Shown here one piece after another: positions 26,297 to 34,718 of a stretch of 64,000 nt of DNA. The stretch covers positions 1-64,000 of the forward strand of contig JAHHHN010000002.1 of assembly GCA_019359325.1 (NCBI GenBank), given 5' to 3'. Positions within the stretch are counted from its first letter, which is position 1; the number at the start of each line of letters is the position of its first letter. Origin of the DNA: Mojavia pulchra JT2-VF2 (GTDB taxonomy: Bacteria; Cyanobacteriota; Cyanobacteriia; Cyanobacteriales; Nostocaceae). The notes under the pieces are model-generated. The model had not been told where the DNA came from, searched no databases, and saw nothing but the letters and a program-made list of their open reading frames with translations. A program made the translations under genes and the position numbers.

Positions 26297-26899
26297 TTAG
26301 TCTAGTTTCTCACCACTAAGGATAAAAATGGGATCTACAGCTGCAAAGGTTTGAGAAAAACCGCGCATCTCTAAGCGGTTGACCGCAGATTGGACGACTT
26401 CGATATTCCTTGCTCTTAATTGAGCAAAGCTTTGGGAAATAGCATACAAACTTTCTAAATTAGTTGCTGTAGCCACAACTCTACCCGTTGGTGGTAGATA
26501 ATGCCACGCGGCTTGTAATATTTCTTGGATGGGCCGTCCTCCCTCAATGCAAACTCGGTGAGGAGCAACCTTGATTTCATGTAAACAATCTGGGGCGCTA
26601 CCTTCAATGACTTCGACATTTTTCACTTCAAAGCGATCGCAGTTGCGCCGGATGAGGTTGGCTACTTCTTCATCCCGTTCCACAGCGATTATCTGTCCGC
26701 CTGGGCACAGCAGTCCTACCTCTACAGGAATTGTACCTGTCCCTGCACCAATATCCCACAACACGGAATCGGGTTGAAGTCGTAGTTGACAAATTAGTAA
26801 TAGCCTAACTTCTCGTTGGCTCAGAGGAATTCCTGGTAAGTGCTCGAACAATTCATCGGGAATACCAGGGGTAGTGTAAGGCCAAAGTTGGGAGGGCAT
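26297..26899 (-). CDS. cbiT: Precorrin-6B C15-methyltransferase (decarboxylating), CbiT-type
   Basis: SAM-dependent enzyme of cobalamin (corrin ring) synthesis acting at C-15 of precorrin. The 200-residue length is the stand-alone CbiT form. Motifs seen: the N-terminal PGIPDELFEHLPGIPLSQREVR, the SAM-binding LWDIGAGTGTIPVEVG at about 46-61, and VIEGSAPDCL. In many organisms it is fused to CbiE as CobL; here it is separate and no other cobalamin gene is nearby. It lies downstream of a 100-bp divergent gap to a kinase. Confidence 0.9.
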   Translation of the reverse strand: MPSQLWPYTTPGIPDELFEHLPGIPLSQREVRLLLICQLRLQPDSVLWDIGAGTGTIPVEVGLLCPGGQIIAVERDEEVANLIRRNCDRFEVKNVEVIEGSAPDCLHEIKVAPHRVCIEGGRPIQEILQAAWHYLPPTGRVVATATNLESLYAISQSFAQLRARNIEVVQSAVNRLEMRGFSQTFAAVDPIFILSGEKLD

Positions 26900-27000
26900 A
26901 GAGTTACATAATTATACTAAAGATATTTATCAGCTTTCCTCATACGATCAGCCATAGCTAGGCGATCAAAGCTTTAAATGTAGCGTTAACAGTAATTATC

Positions 27001-28401
27001 ATGACTAAAGAAATATTAGGCGATCGCTACGAAGTGCAGCAGCACTTAGGAAAAAAAGCAGGACGAAGAACGCTATTAGCCCGTGACTTGCTAACTCAAG
27101 AACTCGTCGTAATCAAGTTACTTAGTTTTGGCGGTGACTTTGAATGGGATGATCTCAAGCTATTTGAGCGGGAAGCCGAAACGTTAAAATCTTTATCACA
27201 TCCCTTTATTCCCAAATATTTAGACTATTTTGAGGTAAATTCTCCTGCTATCAAAGGATTTGCCCTAGTACAAACTTATATCTCAGCCCAAACTCTAGAA
27301 CAATACTTAAAAGCTGGGCATCTTTTTACAGAAGCGGAAGTCAAACAGATAGCCAAAGCACTTTTAGAAATTCTTTGTTACCTGCATGGGCTACATCCAC
27401 CTGTAATTCACCGTGATATTAAGCCTAGCAATATTTTGTTAGGCGATCGTTCTGGCAATAGCGTCGGTCAAGTTTATCTGGTAGATTTCGGTTCGGTGCA
27501 GACTGTCTTGGCTACGGAAGGTGCAACTCGGACGGTAGTTGGAACATATGGTTATATGCCACCAGAGCAATTCGGTGGACGTACCGTTCCCGCCTCTGAC
27601 CTTTATAGTTTAGGTGCGACATTAATTTATTTGGTAACAGGTATACATCCAGCGGATTTACCTCAAAAGGATTTTCGCATTCAGTTTGAGTCAGCAGCTA
27701 ATCTTAACCCCGGCTTCAGTCATTGGTTGCGATCGCTGATTGAACCTAATCTAGAACGCCGTTTAAGTTCTGCTGCTCAAGCACTCAAGGCTTTAGATAA
27801 ACCGCAGTTGCATACTACAGCTTTAACTATTGGTAAACCAGCTGGTAGTAAAATTCAACTAACTAAAAACTCCGATGCTCTAGAAATCATTGTTCCGCCA
27901 GTTGGTTTTCATCCATCGATAGTGTTCACAGGTTTGTTTGCGATCGCCTGGAATTCATTTATCCTATTTTGGACAATTGGCGCTCTCTCTGCGCCTTTTC
28001 CCATCAACCTCCCCTTTGCTTTGTTCTCTCTGCCTTTTTGGGGTGCTGGTTGTTTCATGATGTATAACTTTTTATTTAGTGTGTGGGGACGCATCCGACT
28101 ACGCCTCGATCAGCGGCAAATTGCTTTAACTTACGAGATATTGGGATTGAAATTCCATCGCCCTCGTTCATCGTCCAGACACAATATTACTAAGCTCGTT
28201 TACACTCCACCATACTTTACCAAAGACTCTGAAGGGAATCGGTCTCAGGTGCCAGCCCAATTAGATATATGGGCAGGAGTGCAAAAATATCAGGTTGGTG
28301 GGAGTGGTGGCGCTATTAAATCGGAAGCGGAACTGGAATGGCTAGCTTATGAATTAAGCGATTGGCTAGGTCTAGAAATAAAAGGAGAGAAAGCCTCTTA
28401 A
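27001..28401 (+). CDS. Serine/threonine protein kinase with C-terminal membrane domain
   Basis: A 466-residue protein. The kinase domain covers about residues 8-265: VVIKLL holds the ATP-binding lysine, HRDIKPSNILL (around 140) is the catalytic loop, DFGSV (around 163) the metal-binding motif and GTYGYMPPEQF the activation segment. The glycine loop HLGKKAGRRTLLARD is unusual because it lacks the GxGxxG spacing. A later region has two strong hydrophobic spans (IVFTGLFAIAWNSFILFW and FALFSLPFWGAGCFMMYNFLF) followed by a soluble domain, so the kinase is membrane-tethered. It precedes tatA by 40 bp. Confidence 0.9.
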   Translation: MTKEILGDRYEVQQHLGKKAGRRTLLARDLLTQELVVIKLLSFGGDFEWDDLKLFEREAETLKSLSHPFIPKYLDYFEVNSPAIKGFALVQTYISAQTLEQYLKAGHLFTEAEVKQIAKALLEILCYLHGLHPPVIHRDIKPSNILLGDRSGNSVGQVYLVDFGSVQTVLATEGATRTVVGTYGYMPPEQFGGRTVPASDLYSLGATLIYLVTGIHPADLPQKDFRIQFESAANLNPGFSHWLRSLIEPNLERRLSSAAQALKALDKPQLHTTALTIGKPAGSKIQLTKNSDALEIIVPPVGFHPSIVFTGLFAIAWNSFILFWTIGALSAPFPINLPFALFSLPFWGAGCFMMYNFLFSVWGRIRLRLDQRQIALTYEILGLKFHRPRSSSRHNITKLVYTPPYFTKDSEGNRSQVPAQLDIWAGVQKYQVGGSGGAIKSEAELEWLAYELSDWLGLEIKGEKAS

Positions 28402-28441
28402 TGTCTATAGTTAATTTAAGTATGGTTTACAGGAGAAATGT

Positions 28442-28612
28442 ATGTTTGGACTGGGATGGCCAGAAGTTGCTGTTATTGCCATAGTCGCTATTGTAATTTT
28501 CGGCCCGAAAAAAATTCCTGAACTAGGGAATGCACTGGGTAAAACTCTACGAGGCTTTAAAGAGGAACTAAAAACTCCCAGTGAAGAAACTAATTCGGAA
28601 CACGAAAAATAA
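28442..28612 (+). CDS. tatA: Twin-arginine translocase subunit TatA/TatE
   Basis: A 56-residue protein not seen by larger ORF cutoffs. It starts MFGLGWPEVAVIAIVAIVIFGPKK with the single transmembrane helix (3-20) and the FGPKKIPELG hinge, then an amphipathic helix (KTLRGFKEELK) and a short acidic tail. This is the full TatA/TatE layout. GGAGAAATGT precedes the ATG. TatA forms the pore for folded twin-arginine proteins in thylakoid and plasma membrane. It follows the kinase gene closely but no other tat gene is here. Confidence 0.92.
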   Translation: MFGLGWPEVAVIAIVAIVIFGPKKIPELGNALGKTLRGFKEELKTPSEETNSEHEK

Positions 28613-28885
28613 TATTTAACTTGTCTTGAAAATGGGGACTGGGGGCTGGGGACTGGCGACAAGGGAATAACGGGACAAGGTGAGAAATTCTTATTCTTAA
28701 CTCAGCACTCTTTCAAGCTAGGAGCCAGAAGGAATGAGTATTTTCATTCTTGATTGTGTTCGCCTTGGTGCGCTTTGCACTCACTTTAGTTCATGGTGTC
28801 TCTTGTGAGGGAATTCAAAATTCAAAATTTTACCCCAAGCGGCGGTCAATAGTAAAGATGCGACTAACCACATCTCTACTATTGA

Positions 28886-31585
28886 CTAAAGCAGCGTATT
28901 GATTACAGAAGTAATGCCATTTTGAGAATCTACGATAGTCGTAGTGGCATTTTGTTGATGCGTTTCTTCTTTGACAACGCCACGCGTCCTAATTAACCGA
29001 ATAGCACGGCTAACGCTTTCTGGCAAAATGACGACTAAACTATTCTCAGGAGCCATATCTAAGGCTTTATTTATGGCTTGGGTTTCATCCAAAATCGATT
29101 CATAACGGCAATTCGGTTTTACTTGGGTAATGCCTTTGGTAATTAATTCCGAGGCTGAACCTCTTAGCCGTCCCCTGGTATCATCATCTTCTTTGATAAT
29201 GATGTAATCAAAAATTGCCGCTGCTAATTTGCCCAAGGTGATAAAATCTTCGTCCCGGCGATCGCCAGGTCCCCCAACTACACCAATCCGCTGTCCTGTG
29301 TTCCAATTACGCACAAAAGCACCTAAAGCTTCGTAGCTGGCTGGGTTGTGAGCATAGTCTACCAAAGCATGATAGTTGCCTAAATTAAATAAATTCATTC
29401 GTCCTGGCGTTTGACTCACGGAAGCGCGGAACGTCTTTAAGCCAGCACGAATCTGCTCAATAGTAACGTTTTGTACAAATGCTGCCAAACTAGCTGCTAA
29501 AGCGTTGGCAATCATAAATGGCGCACGTCCACCCATTGTCAAGGGTATTTGCTCTGCTCTTTCTATCCGGTGTGTCCAATCGCCTTTAACAATAGATAGA
29601 TAGCCATTTTCATAGACTGCCGCTACTCCTCCCTTTTGAATGTGCTTACGCACTAATTCTGAGTCAGGGTTCATTGTGAAGTAGGCAACATTCGCTTTAG
29701 TTTTCTCTGCCATGGCAGCAACGCGGCGATCGTCGGCGTTGAGTACTGCATAGCCATCTGGCAATACAGCTTCTGCGACTACACTTTTGAGGTTAGCTAA
29801 TTGCTCAATAGTATCTATATCGCCTATTCCTAAATGATCGGCGGCAACATTTAATACTACACCGACATTTGCAGCTTCAAAGCCCAGCCCCGAACGGAGA
29901 ATGCCGCCACGAGCAGTTTCTAATACCGCTATCTCAACTGTGGGATCTTGCAATATGACATGAGCGCTTTGAGGCCCAGTATTATCTCCAGCTTCTACTA
30001 AATAATCACCGATATAAGTTCCATCTGTAGTTGTATAACCTACTACTTTACCCGTCTGTTTGTATATGTGTGCTATGAGTCGGGTAGTAGTGGTTTTGCC
30101 ATTAGTGCCCGTTATGCTCAAAATCGGAATTTGGCTGGATTGTTCATTGGGAAACAGCATATCCATGACTGCTCCCGCAACGTTACGGGGAATACCCTGA
30201 CTCGGTGCAACGTGCATCCTAAAGCCTGGGGCGGCGTTAACTTCTACAATCACGCCATCGACTTCCCGCAAGGGGCGGCTAATATCGGTAGTGACAATAT
30301 CAAGTCCAGCAATATCCAAGCCGATAATTTTCACGACTCTTTGGGCGAGCCAAATATTTTCTGGATGGATTTCATCGGTGCGGTCTACGGCACTGCCTCC
30401 TGTACTTAAGTTAGCGGTGGCTCGCAGATAACAAATTATACCTTTGGGTATAACGCTATTGAGGGTGTAGCCCTGCCTTTCTAGAAGTTGGTAGCTAGTA
30501 CGGTCTAGTTCAATTTTTGTGAGAACTTTGTCATGCCCTTCGCCACGATTTGGGTCTTGATTGGTTTCTTCGATCAGTTCTGCAATGCTAGATCTACCAT
30601 TACCAACCACATGAGCAGGGACGCGTTCCGCCACTGCTACTACTTTGCCATCTACTACCAGCACTCTATGGTCTCGCCCGACATAATACCGCTCAACAAT
30701 GATTGACCGCGAAACCTGTCTAGCAGCCTCATAAGCCGCCTCTGCTTCTTCCCAAGTTCTGATATCGATGGTAATACCGCGTCCATGATTGCCATCTAAT
30801 GGCTTGATGACGATAGGATAACCACCTACGTATTCAATAGCTTCTTCTAAATCGTCCAAAAAGTTAATTACTGTACCTTTCGGTACTGGCACGCCAGCAG
30901 CAGCGAGAATGCGCTTGGTAGCTTCTTTGTCGCAAGCTAATTCTACTCCCAAAATGCTGGTGTTGTCGGTCATGGTTGCTTGCATCCGCTTCTGATTCAC
31001 GCCGTAGCCTAACTGAATCAAAAAGCGTGCTTCCAGTTGCATCCAAGGAATGCCTCTTTTTTCTGCTTCTTTAACAATTGCTTCTGTTGAAGGCCCTAAA
31101 GAAGCATCTCGGCAAAAGTCTTTGAGGTCTTGGATATCTTGGTCTAGTTCTGCTTTTGGATAACGGCCTCGATCAACGATACTTTGGCATAACCGCACTG
31201 CTGCTCGTCCGGCGTAGCGTCCCGCTTCCTCATTTAGGTACTCGATCACTACCTGAAAAATTCCAGGTGTAGCGGTTTCACGGGTACGACCAAAGCCTAC
31301 ATGCATTCCAGCTAATTCCTGGAGTTCCAAGGCTACGTGTTCCACTATATGACCTATCATGGTGCCTTCTCGCACCCGCATTAGAAAACCACCACGACAG
31401 CCAGGGGAGCAATAGTGTCCTTCCAGACTTGGCAGCGCCTCAACTAATCCTTCATAAAAACCAGGGATTTCATTCGAGGGCGTCTCGGCAAGGTTTTCTA
31501 AATCGAGGCGCATGACGATCAGCTTGTGGCGTCGAATGCTCCAATAGTTTGGGCCGCGTAATGTCTGGATCTTGAGGATTCTCAT
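28886..31585 (-). CDS. cphA: Cyanophycin synthetase
   Basis: Makes the nitrogen-storage polymer cyanophycin by adding Asp and Arg with ATP. From ATG 31585 (MRILKIQTLRGPNYWSIRRHKLIVMRL) the protein is 899 residues, the usual size for Nostocales CphA. It has a N-terminal domain, an ATP-grasp domain (about 200-475) and a C-terminal Mur-ligase-like domain with P-loop GTNGKTTTTRL near residue 490. A 5' extension to 31615 is possible but not family sequence. cphB lies upstream in the same direction (172 bp between), so cphB-cphA may share a transcript. Confidence 0.97.
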   Translation of the reverse strand: MRILKIQTLRGPNYWSIRRHKLIVMRLDLENLAETPSNEIPGFYEGLVEALPSLEGHYCSPGCRGGFLMRVREGTMIGHIVEHVALELQELAGMHVGFGRTRETATPGIFQVVIEYLNEEAGRYAGRAAVRLCQSIVDRGRYPKAELDQDIQDLKDFCRDASLGPSTEAIVKEAEKRGIPWMQLEARFLIQLGYGVNQKRMQATMTDNTSILGVELACDKEATKRILAAAGVPVPKGTVINFLDDLEEAIEYVGGYPIVIKPLDGNHGRGITIDIRTWEEAEAAYEAARQVSRSIIVERYYVGRDHRVLVVDGKVVAVAERVPAHVVGNGRSSIAELIEETNQDPNRGEGHDKVLTKIELDRTSYQLLERQGYTLNSVIPKGIICYLRATANLSTGGSAVDRTDEIHPENIWLAQRVVKIIGLDIAGLDIVTTDISRPLREVDGVIVEVNAAPGFRMHVAPSQGIPRNVAGAVMDMLFPNEQSSQIPILSITGTNGKTTTTRLIAHIYKQTGKVVGYTTTDGTYIGDYLVEAGDNTGPQSAHVILQDPTVEIAVLETARGGILRSGLGFEAANVGVVLNVAADHLGIGDIDTIEQLANLKSVVAEAVLPDGYAVLNADDRRVAAMAEKTKANVAYFTMNPDSELVRKHIQKGGVAAVYENGYLSIVKGDWTHRIERAEQIPLTMGGRAPFMIANALAASLAAFVQNVTIEQIRAGLKTFRASVSQTPGRMNLFNLGNYHALVDYAHNPASYEALGAFVRNWNTGQRIGVVGGPGDRRDEDFITLGKLAAAIFDYIIIKEDDDTRGRLRGSASELITKGITQVKPNCRYESILDETQAINKALDMAPENSLVVILPESVSRAIRLIRTRGVVKEETHQQNATTTIVDSQNGITSVINTLL

Positions 31586-31757
31586 GGGAATAGGTAGATG
31601 GAGATTCGGAACCAAAATTCTAGTTTCTTACTGAATTTGACCGCTAAACTGTTTGTGATGAACAGTTTTTTCTTTTTACATGGTATTTATCTAAATTTTT
31701 CTACAGCAATAAATAAATACGCGATCTACTCAGTGTAACCTCAGATACTCTATTCCG

Positions 31758-32621
31758 TCAGCTGGAGATGCGGTGTACAGCAGGCAGTACAGTGCGTTGG
31801 TACAGGTGGAAGCGATCGCCATAGCTGAGGATATGTAGACGTAAATTATGTACAGTTAGTGGTTCATTAGCACCTACATGGGGTTCGTTGGTGTGAGTTA
31901 CTTCTGTGGGATCAACAATTGTGACGCTGCCTTTGCCCATAACTTGGAGCCAACCATCACGTTCAAACACAGCACAAGTATCTTCATCAATCCCAATACC
32001 TAAGCGATCCGGGTGGGCGGCGATCGCACTAATTAACCGTCCCATGCGATTTCGATTGTGAAAGTGTTGGTCTACAATCACTTCGGGAATAAATCCTAAA
32101 CCTGTTGCCATATCTACCAGAGAACGGTTTGGTGACTCCCCGCTACCACCACCAGCAATCATATGATGCCCCATCACTGCTGCCCCCGCACTAGTGCCTG
32201 CTAGGGTAAGCTGCCCTGCCCTGACTCGCTGCCGAACAATTTCCATCGCTGGTGTATCTGCCAAAACACCACATAGACGCAACTGATCCCCTCCAGTCAA
32301 AAAAACTCCACTACAGGCTTCTAAGGATGCTTTAATTTGAGGGGCTTCACACTGTTCTCGTTCGCGGATGTCTAAAATCTCAACTTTCTCAGCACCCATT
32401 TCTTCAAATATGCGAATATACCGACCACCGATGATGGCTGGTTCGCGGGAGGCAGATGGAATAATTGTAATATACGCCTTACTAGCACCGGCACGACCAA
32501 AAAAAGTCCGCAGGATATCGCGTCCATGAACTTTGTCTTCTGCGCCTCCGATAACCAGAACGGCGGTTTTAGTTGCTTGGGGTGTCCTCATTTCCAGCGA
32601 TTTAGCTTGTAATTGCGGCAT
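31758..32621 (-). CDS. cphB: Cyanophycinase
   Basis: Serine peptidase (S51) that cleaves cyanophycin into beta-Asp-Arg dipeptides. 287 residues from ATG 32621 with CAGGAGAAACAC just upstream; the frame to 32705 is dropped. It has the nucleophile motif GTSAGAAVMG, the conserved GGAEDK opening, FLTGGDQLRLCG, VDQHFHNRNR and the DEDTCAVF block. The neighbouring cphA completes a synthesis/breakdown pair. A broken second S51 gene is at 4.8 kb. Confidence 0.96.
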   Translation of the reverse strand: MPQLQAKSLEMRTPQATKTAVLVIGGAEDKVHGRDILRTFFGRAGASKAYITIIPSASREPAIIGGRYIRIFEEMGAEKVEILDIREREQCEAPQIKASLEACSGVFLTGGDQLRLCGVLADTPAMEIVRQRVRAGQLTLAGTSAGAAVMGHHMIAGGGSGESPNRSLVDMATGLGFIPEVIVDQHFHNRNRMGRLISAIAAHPDRLGIGIDEDTCAVFERDGWLQVMGKGSVTIVDPTEVTHTNEPHVGANEPLTVHNLRLHILSYGDRFHLYQRTVLPAVHRISS

Positions 32622-33185
32622 TGTGTTTCTCCTGTCAACAACTTCAGGAGCCATCGCCTTGGACGGGTTTCCCGGCTTGTGGCGAATGGCGTGTGAATTT
32701 AACAAGGTTCAGTAGCCTGATTATGTTCGCGCTTTGCTTTTTGGGAGGACACTGCTTAACCCACATTAAGCCTTAATCTGCATATGTCCGTTGCCGTTCT
32801 TCAAAGCCAGCACCTTGTTTTTCACCTGTCCACTTTATTCCAGACTGGCAAAACAGTGCTTGGGTCGCTAGGGCTGACCTCTGGGTTTGGGGGCTAGGCT
32901 GCACCCTAGAGTGGGGAGTGCAGGTCTTGACAAGCTTTGTTCTGAGGCTGGCTCGATGCATCCTGGAAGTTGTTAACTTGGTCAGATTATTAATTTAAAT
33001 GTAGTTGTGACAATATTTAAACATAAATTAAGTTATTAGAAAATCTTTTGATCCCACGAAGATCTAACTTTTCTGGTACTTTTAGTTACTATTGACAAGG
33101 TTTATCTGTAGTTTTACTCGCCATTAGCTTCTTGTTTTTGCTAGACATTCAAATTTAAGATTAGTGTTCTTGAATACGAATAACT
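32622..33185. promoter_or_regulatory. Divergent region between cphB and trmD
   Basis: About 560 bp. It contains G/C-rich repeat-like text and no convincing gene; a 62-codon minus frame at 32773-32961 has no motif. It probably holds promoters for cphB and trmD. The long size allows regulation, but no specific operator could be named. Confidence 0.45.
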
Positions 33186-33920
33186 GTGCGCTTTGATATA
33201 GTTACGCTTTTTCCTGATTGTTTTACCTCTGTTTTGAGTTCTGGACTGCTGGCTAAAGCCTTAGCCAAACAGATTGCTCAAGTAAATTTGGTTAATCCAC
33301 GGGATTTTACCACTGATAAGCACCGGAAAGTAGATGATGAACCCTACGGGGGTGGTGTGGGGATGCTGATGAAGCCGGAACCCATTTTTGCTGCTGTGGA
33401 GTCGCTGCCGATTTTACCTCAAAGAGAAGTGATTTTGATGAGCCCTCAAGGACAAACCATGAATCAGCCTCTTTTGAGAGAATTGGCCACAAATTACAAC
33501 CAATTAGTAGTAATTTGCGGTCATTACGAAGGAGTGGATGACAGGGTACTGCATTTAGTTACTCGTGAAGTATCGTTGGGCGATTTTATTCTGACTGGTG
33601 GCGAAATACCTGCGATGGCTTTGCTCAATGGTGTAGTACGGCTAATACCGGGAACTGTGGGCAAAGTAGAATCGCTCACAGCAGAAAGTTTTGAGGAGGG
33701 GTTATTGGACTATCCCCAATACACTCGTCCCGCAAATTTTCGTGGGTGGAAAGTGCCTGATGTCTTACTTTCTGGTAATCACGCAGAAATTGCCCGATGG
33801 CGTTACGAACAACAGATTAAAAGAACAGGCGATCGCCGCCCCGATTTACTGGAAAAATGGAAGCAACAGCAGGCTAAGGACTGGGGACTGGGGGCTGGGG
33901 ACAAGGGGAAAGAACTATGA
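33186..33920 (+). CDS. trmD: tRNA (guanine37-N1)-methyltransferase
   Basis: Makes m1G37 in tRNAs, which keeps the reading frame. The 244-residue SPOUT knot enzyme starts at GTG 33186 (RFDIVTLFPDCF follows) and has the SAM-binding/knot motifs CGHYEGVDDRV and GDFILTGGE. The C-terminal part reads through a dispersed repeat: the last residues (KDWGLGAGDKGKEL) come from the start of an 89-bp repeat block, so the tail is not native TrmD sequence. ispF follows 90 bp later. Confidence 0.95.
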   Translation: MRFDIVTLFPDCFTSVLSSGLLAKALAKQIAQVNLVNPRDFTTDKHRKVDDEPYGGGVGMLMKPEPIFAAVESLPILPQREVILMSPQGQTMNQPLLRELATNYNQLVVICGHYEGVDDRVLHLVTREVSLGDFILTGGEIPAMALLNGVVRLIPGTVGKVESLTAESFEEGLLDYPQYTRPANFRGWKVPDVLLSGNHAEIARWRYEQQIKRTGDRRPDLLEKWKQQQAKDWGLGAGDKGKEL

Positions 33921-33994
33921 ATAACTCTTGCTCCTTGTCTCCCCATCCCCCATGCTCCTTGTCCTCTTCACCCAATGCCCAATGCCCAATGCCC
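33906..33994 (+). repeat. 89-bp dispersed repeat, copy A
   Basis: Identical by eye, base for base, to 44382-44470. It begins GGGAAAGAACTATGAATAAC and ends with a CCCAATG heptamer run (33971-33994). It overlaps the trmD stop codon. Confidence 0.9.
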
Positions 33995-34009
33995 TATTCA
34001 CAATAACAA

Positions 34010-34495
34010 ATGACAAACATACGTATTGGTAACGGCTACGATATCCACCGATTGGTAAGCGATCGCTCCTTAATTTTAGGAGGAGTGAAAATTCCCCATG
34101 AACTTGGTTTGCTGGGACACAGTGATGCTGATGTATTAACCCATGCAATTATGGATGCCATGCTGGGGGCACTATCTTTAGGAGATATTGGTCATTATTT
34201 TCCACCTACTGATCCTCAATGGGCTGGATCTGATAGTTTGGTGCTATTAACTCAAGTACATCAACTAATCCGCGATCGCGGTTGGCAAATAGGAAATATT
34301 GACTCTGTGGTGGTAGCAGAACGACCAAAACTAAAACCTCATATTGAGAAGATGCGCGACAAACTAGCGGCGGTTTTAGAATTACAACCAAATCAAATTG
34401 GTATCAAAGCTACTACTAACGAAAAATTAGGCCCTGTGGGACGAGAAGAAGGTATATGTGCTTATGCTGTTGTCTTACTGGTAGGTGCTGATTAA
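34010..34495 (+). CDS. ispF: 2-C-methyl-D-erythritol 2,4-cyclodiphosphate synthase
   Basis: Fifth step of the plastid-type MEP pathway for isoprenoids (needed for carotenoid and chlorophyll tails). The 161-residue length is typical. The N-terminal [11 protein letters not shown], with zinc-binding Asp and His, and the metal/active site [35 protein letters not shown] are complete, as is the C-terminal [23 protein letters not shown] start follows a repeat spacer. Confidence 0.97.
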   Translation: MTNIRIGNGYDIHRLVSDRSLILGGVKIPHELGLLGHSDADVLTHAIMDAMLGALSLGDIGHYFPPTDPQWAGSDSLVLLTQVHQLIRDRGWQIGNIDSVVVAERPKLKPHIEKMRDKLAAVLELQPNQIGIKATTNEKLGPVGREEGICAYAVVLLVGAD

Positions 34496-34591
34496 CTTAA
34501 ATTTTGGTCAAGGAGTCGTCAATGGCTAGCATAGGGATATACGAGCAAGATTTGGTCAAGAATTATTCAGCTATTTGGGAGACCTAGCACA

Positions 34592-34714
34592 ATGGAAGCT
34601 GCAAAATTTCAAATTACTAATTATCTTGCTGATATTGTTGTCTTAGATAAGGATGAGCAAATCGTTTTATTGGTTGAAGTGAAAGTCCAGTTAACTTCAC
34701 TAATCAATTATTGA
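34592..34714 (+). pseudogene. Fragment of a PD-(D/E)XK-like small nuclease-family gene
   Basis: A 40-codon frame, MEAAKFQITNYLADIVVLDK, then QIVLLVEVKV. The DIVVL...EVK spacing resembles the core of small PD-(D/E)XK proteins common in Nostocales, which are usually over 100 residues. The frame then ends within ten residues, so only the motif region remains. It is squeezed against the start of the next gene. Confidence 0.45.
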
Positions 34715-34718
34715 AATT

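Noticed and set aside
32773-32961. 62-codon minus frame upstream of cphB
   Set aside because: No motif and unusual composition; lies in a spacer with repeat-like text.
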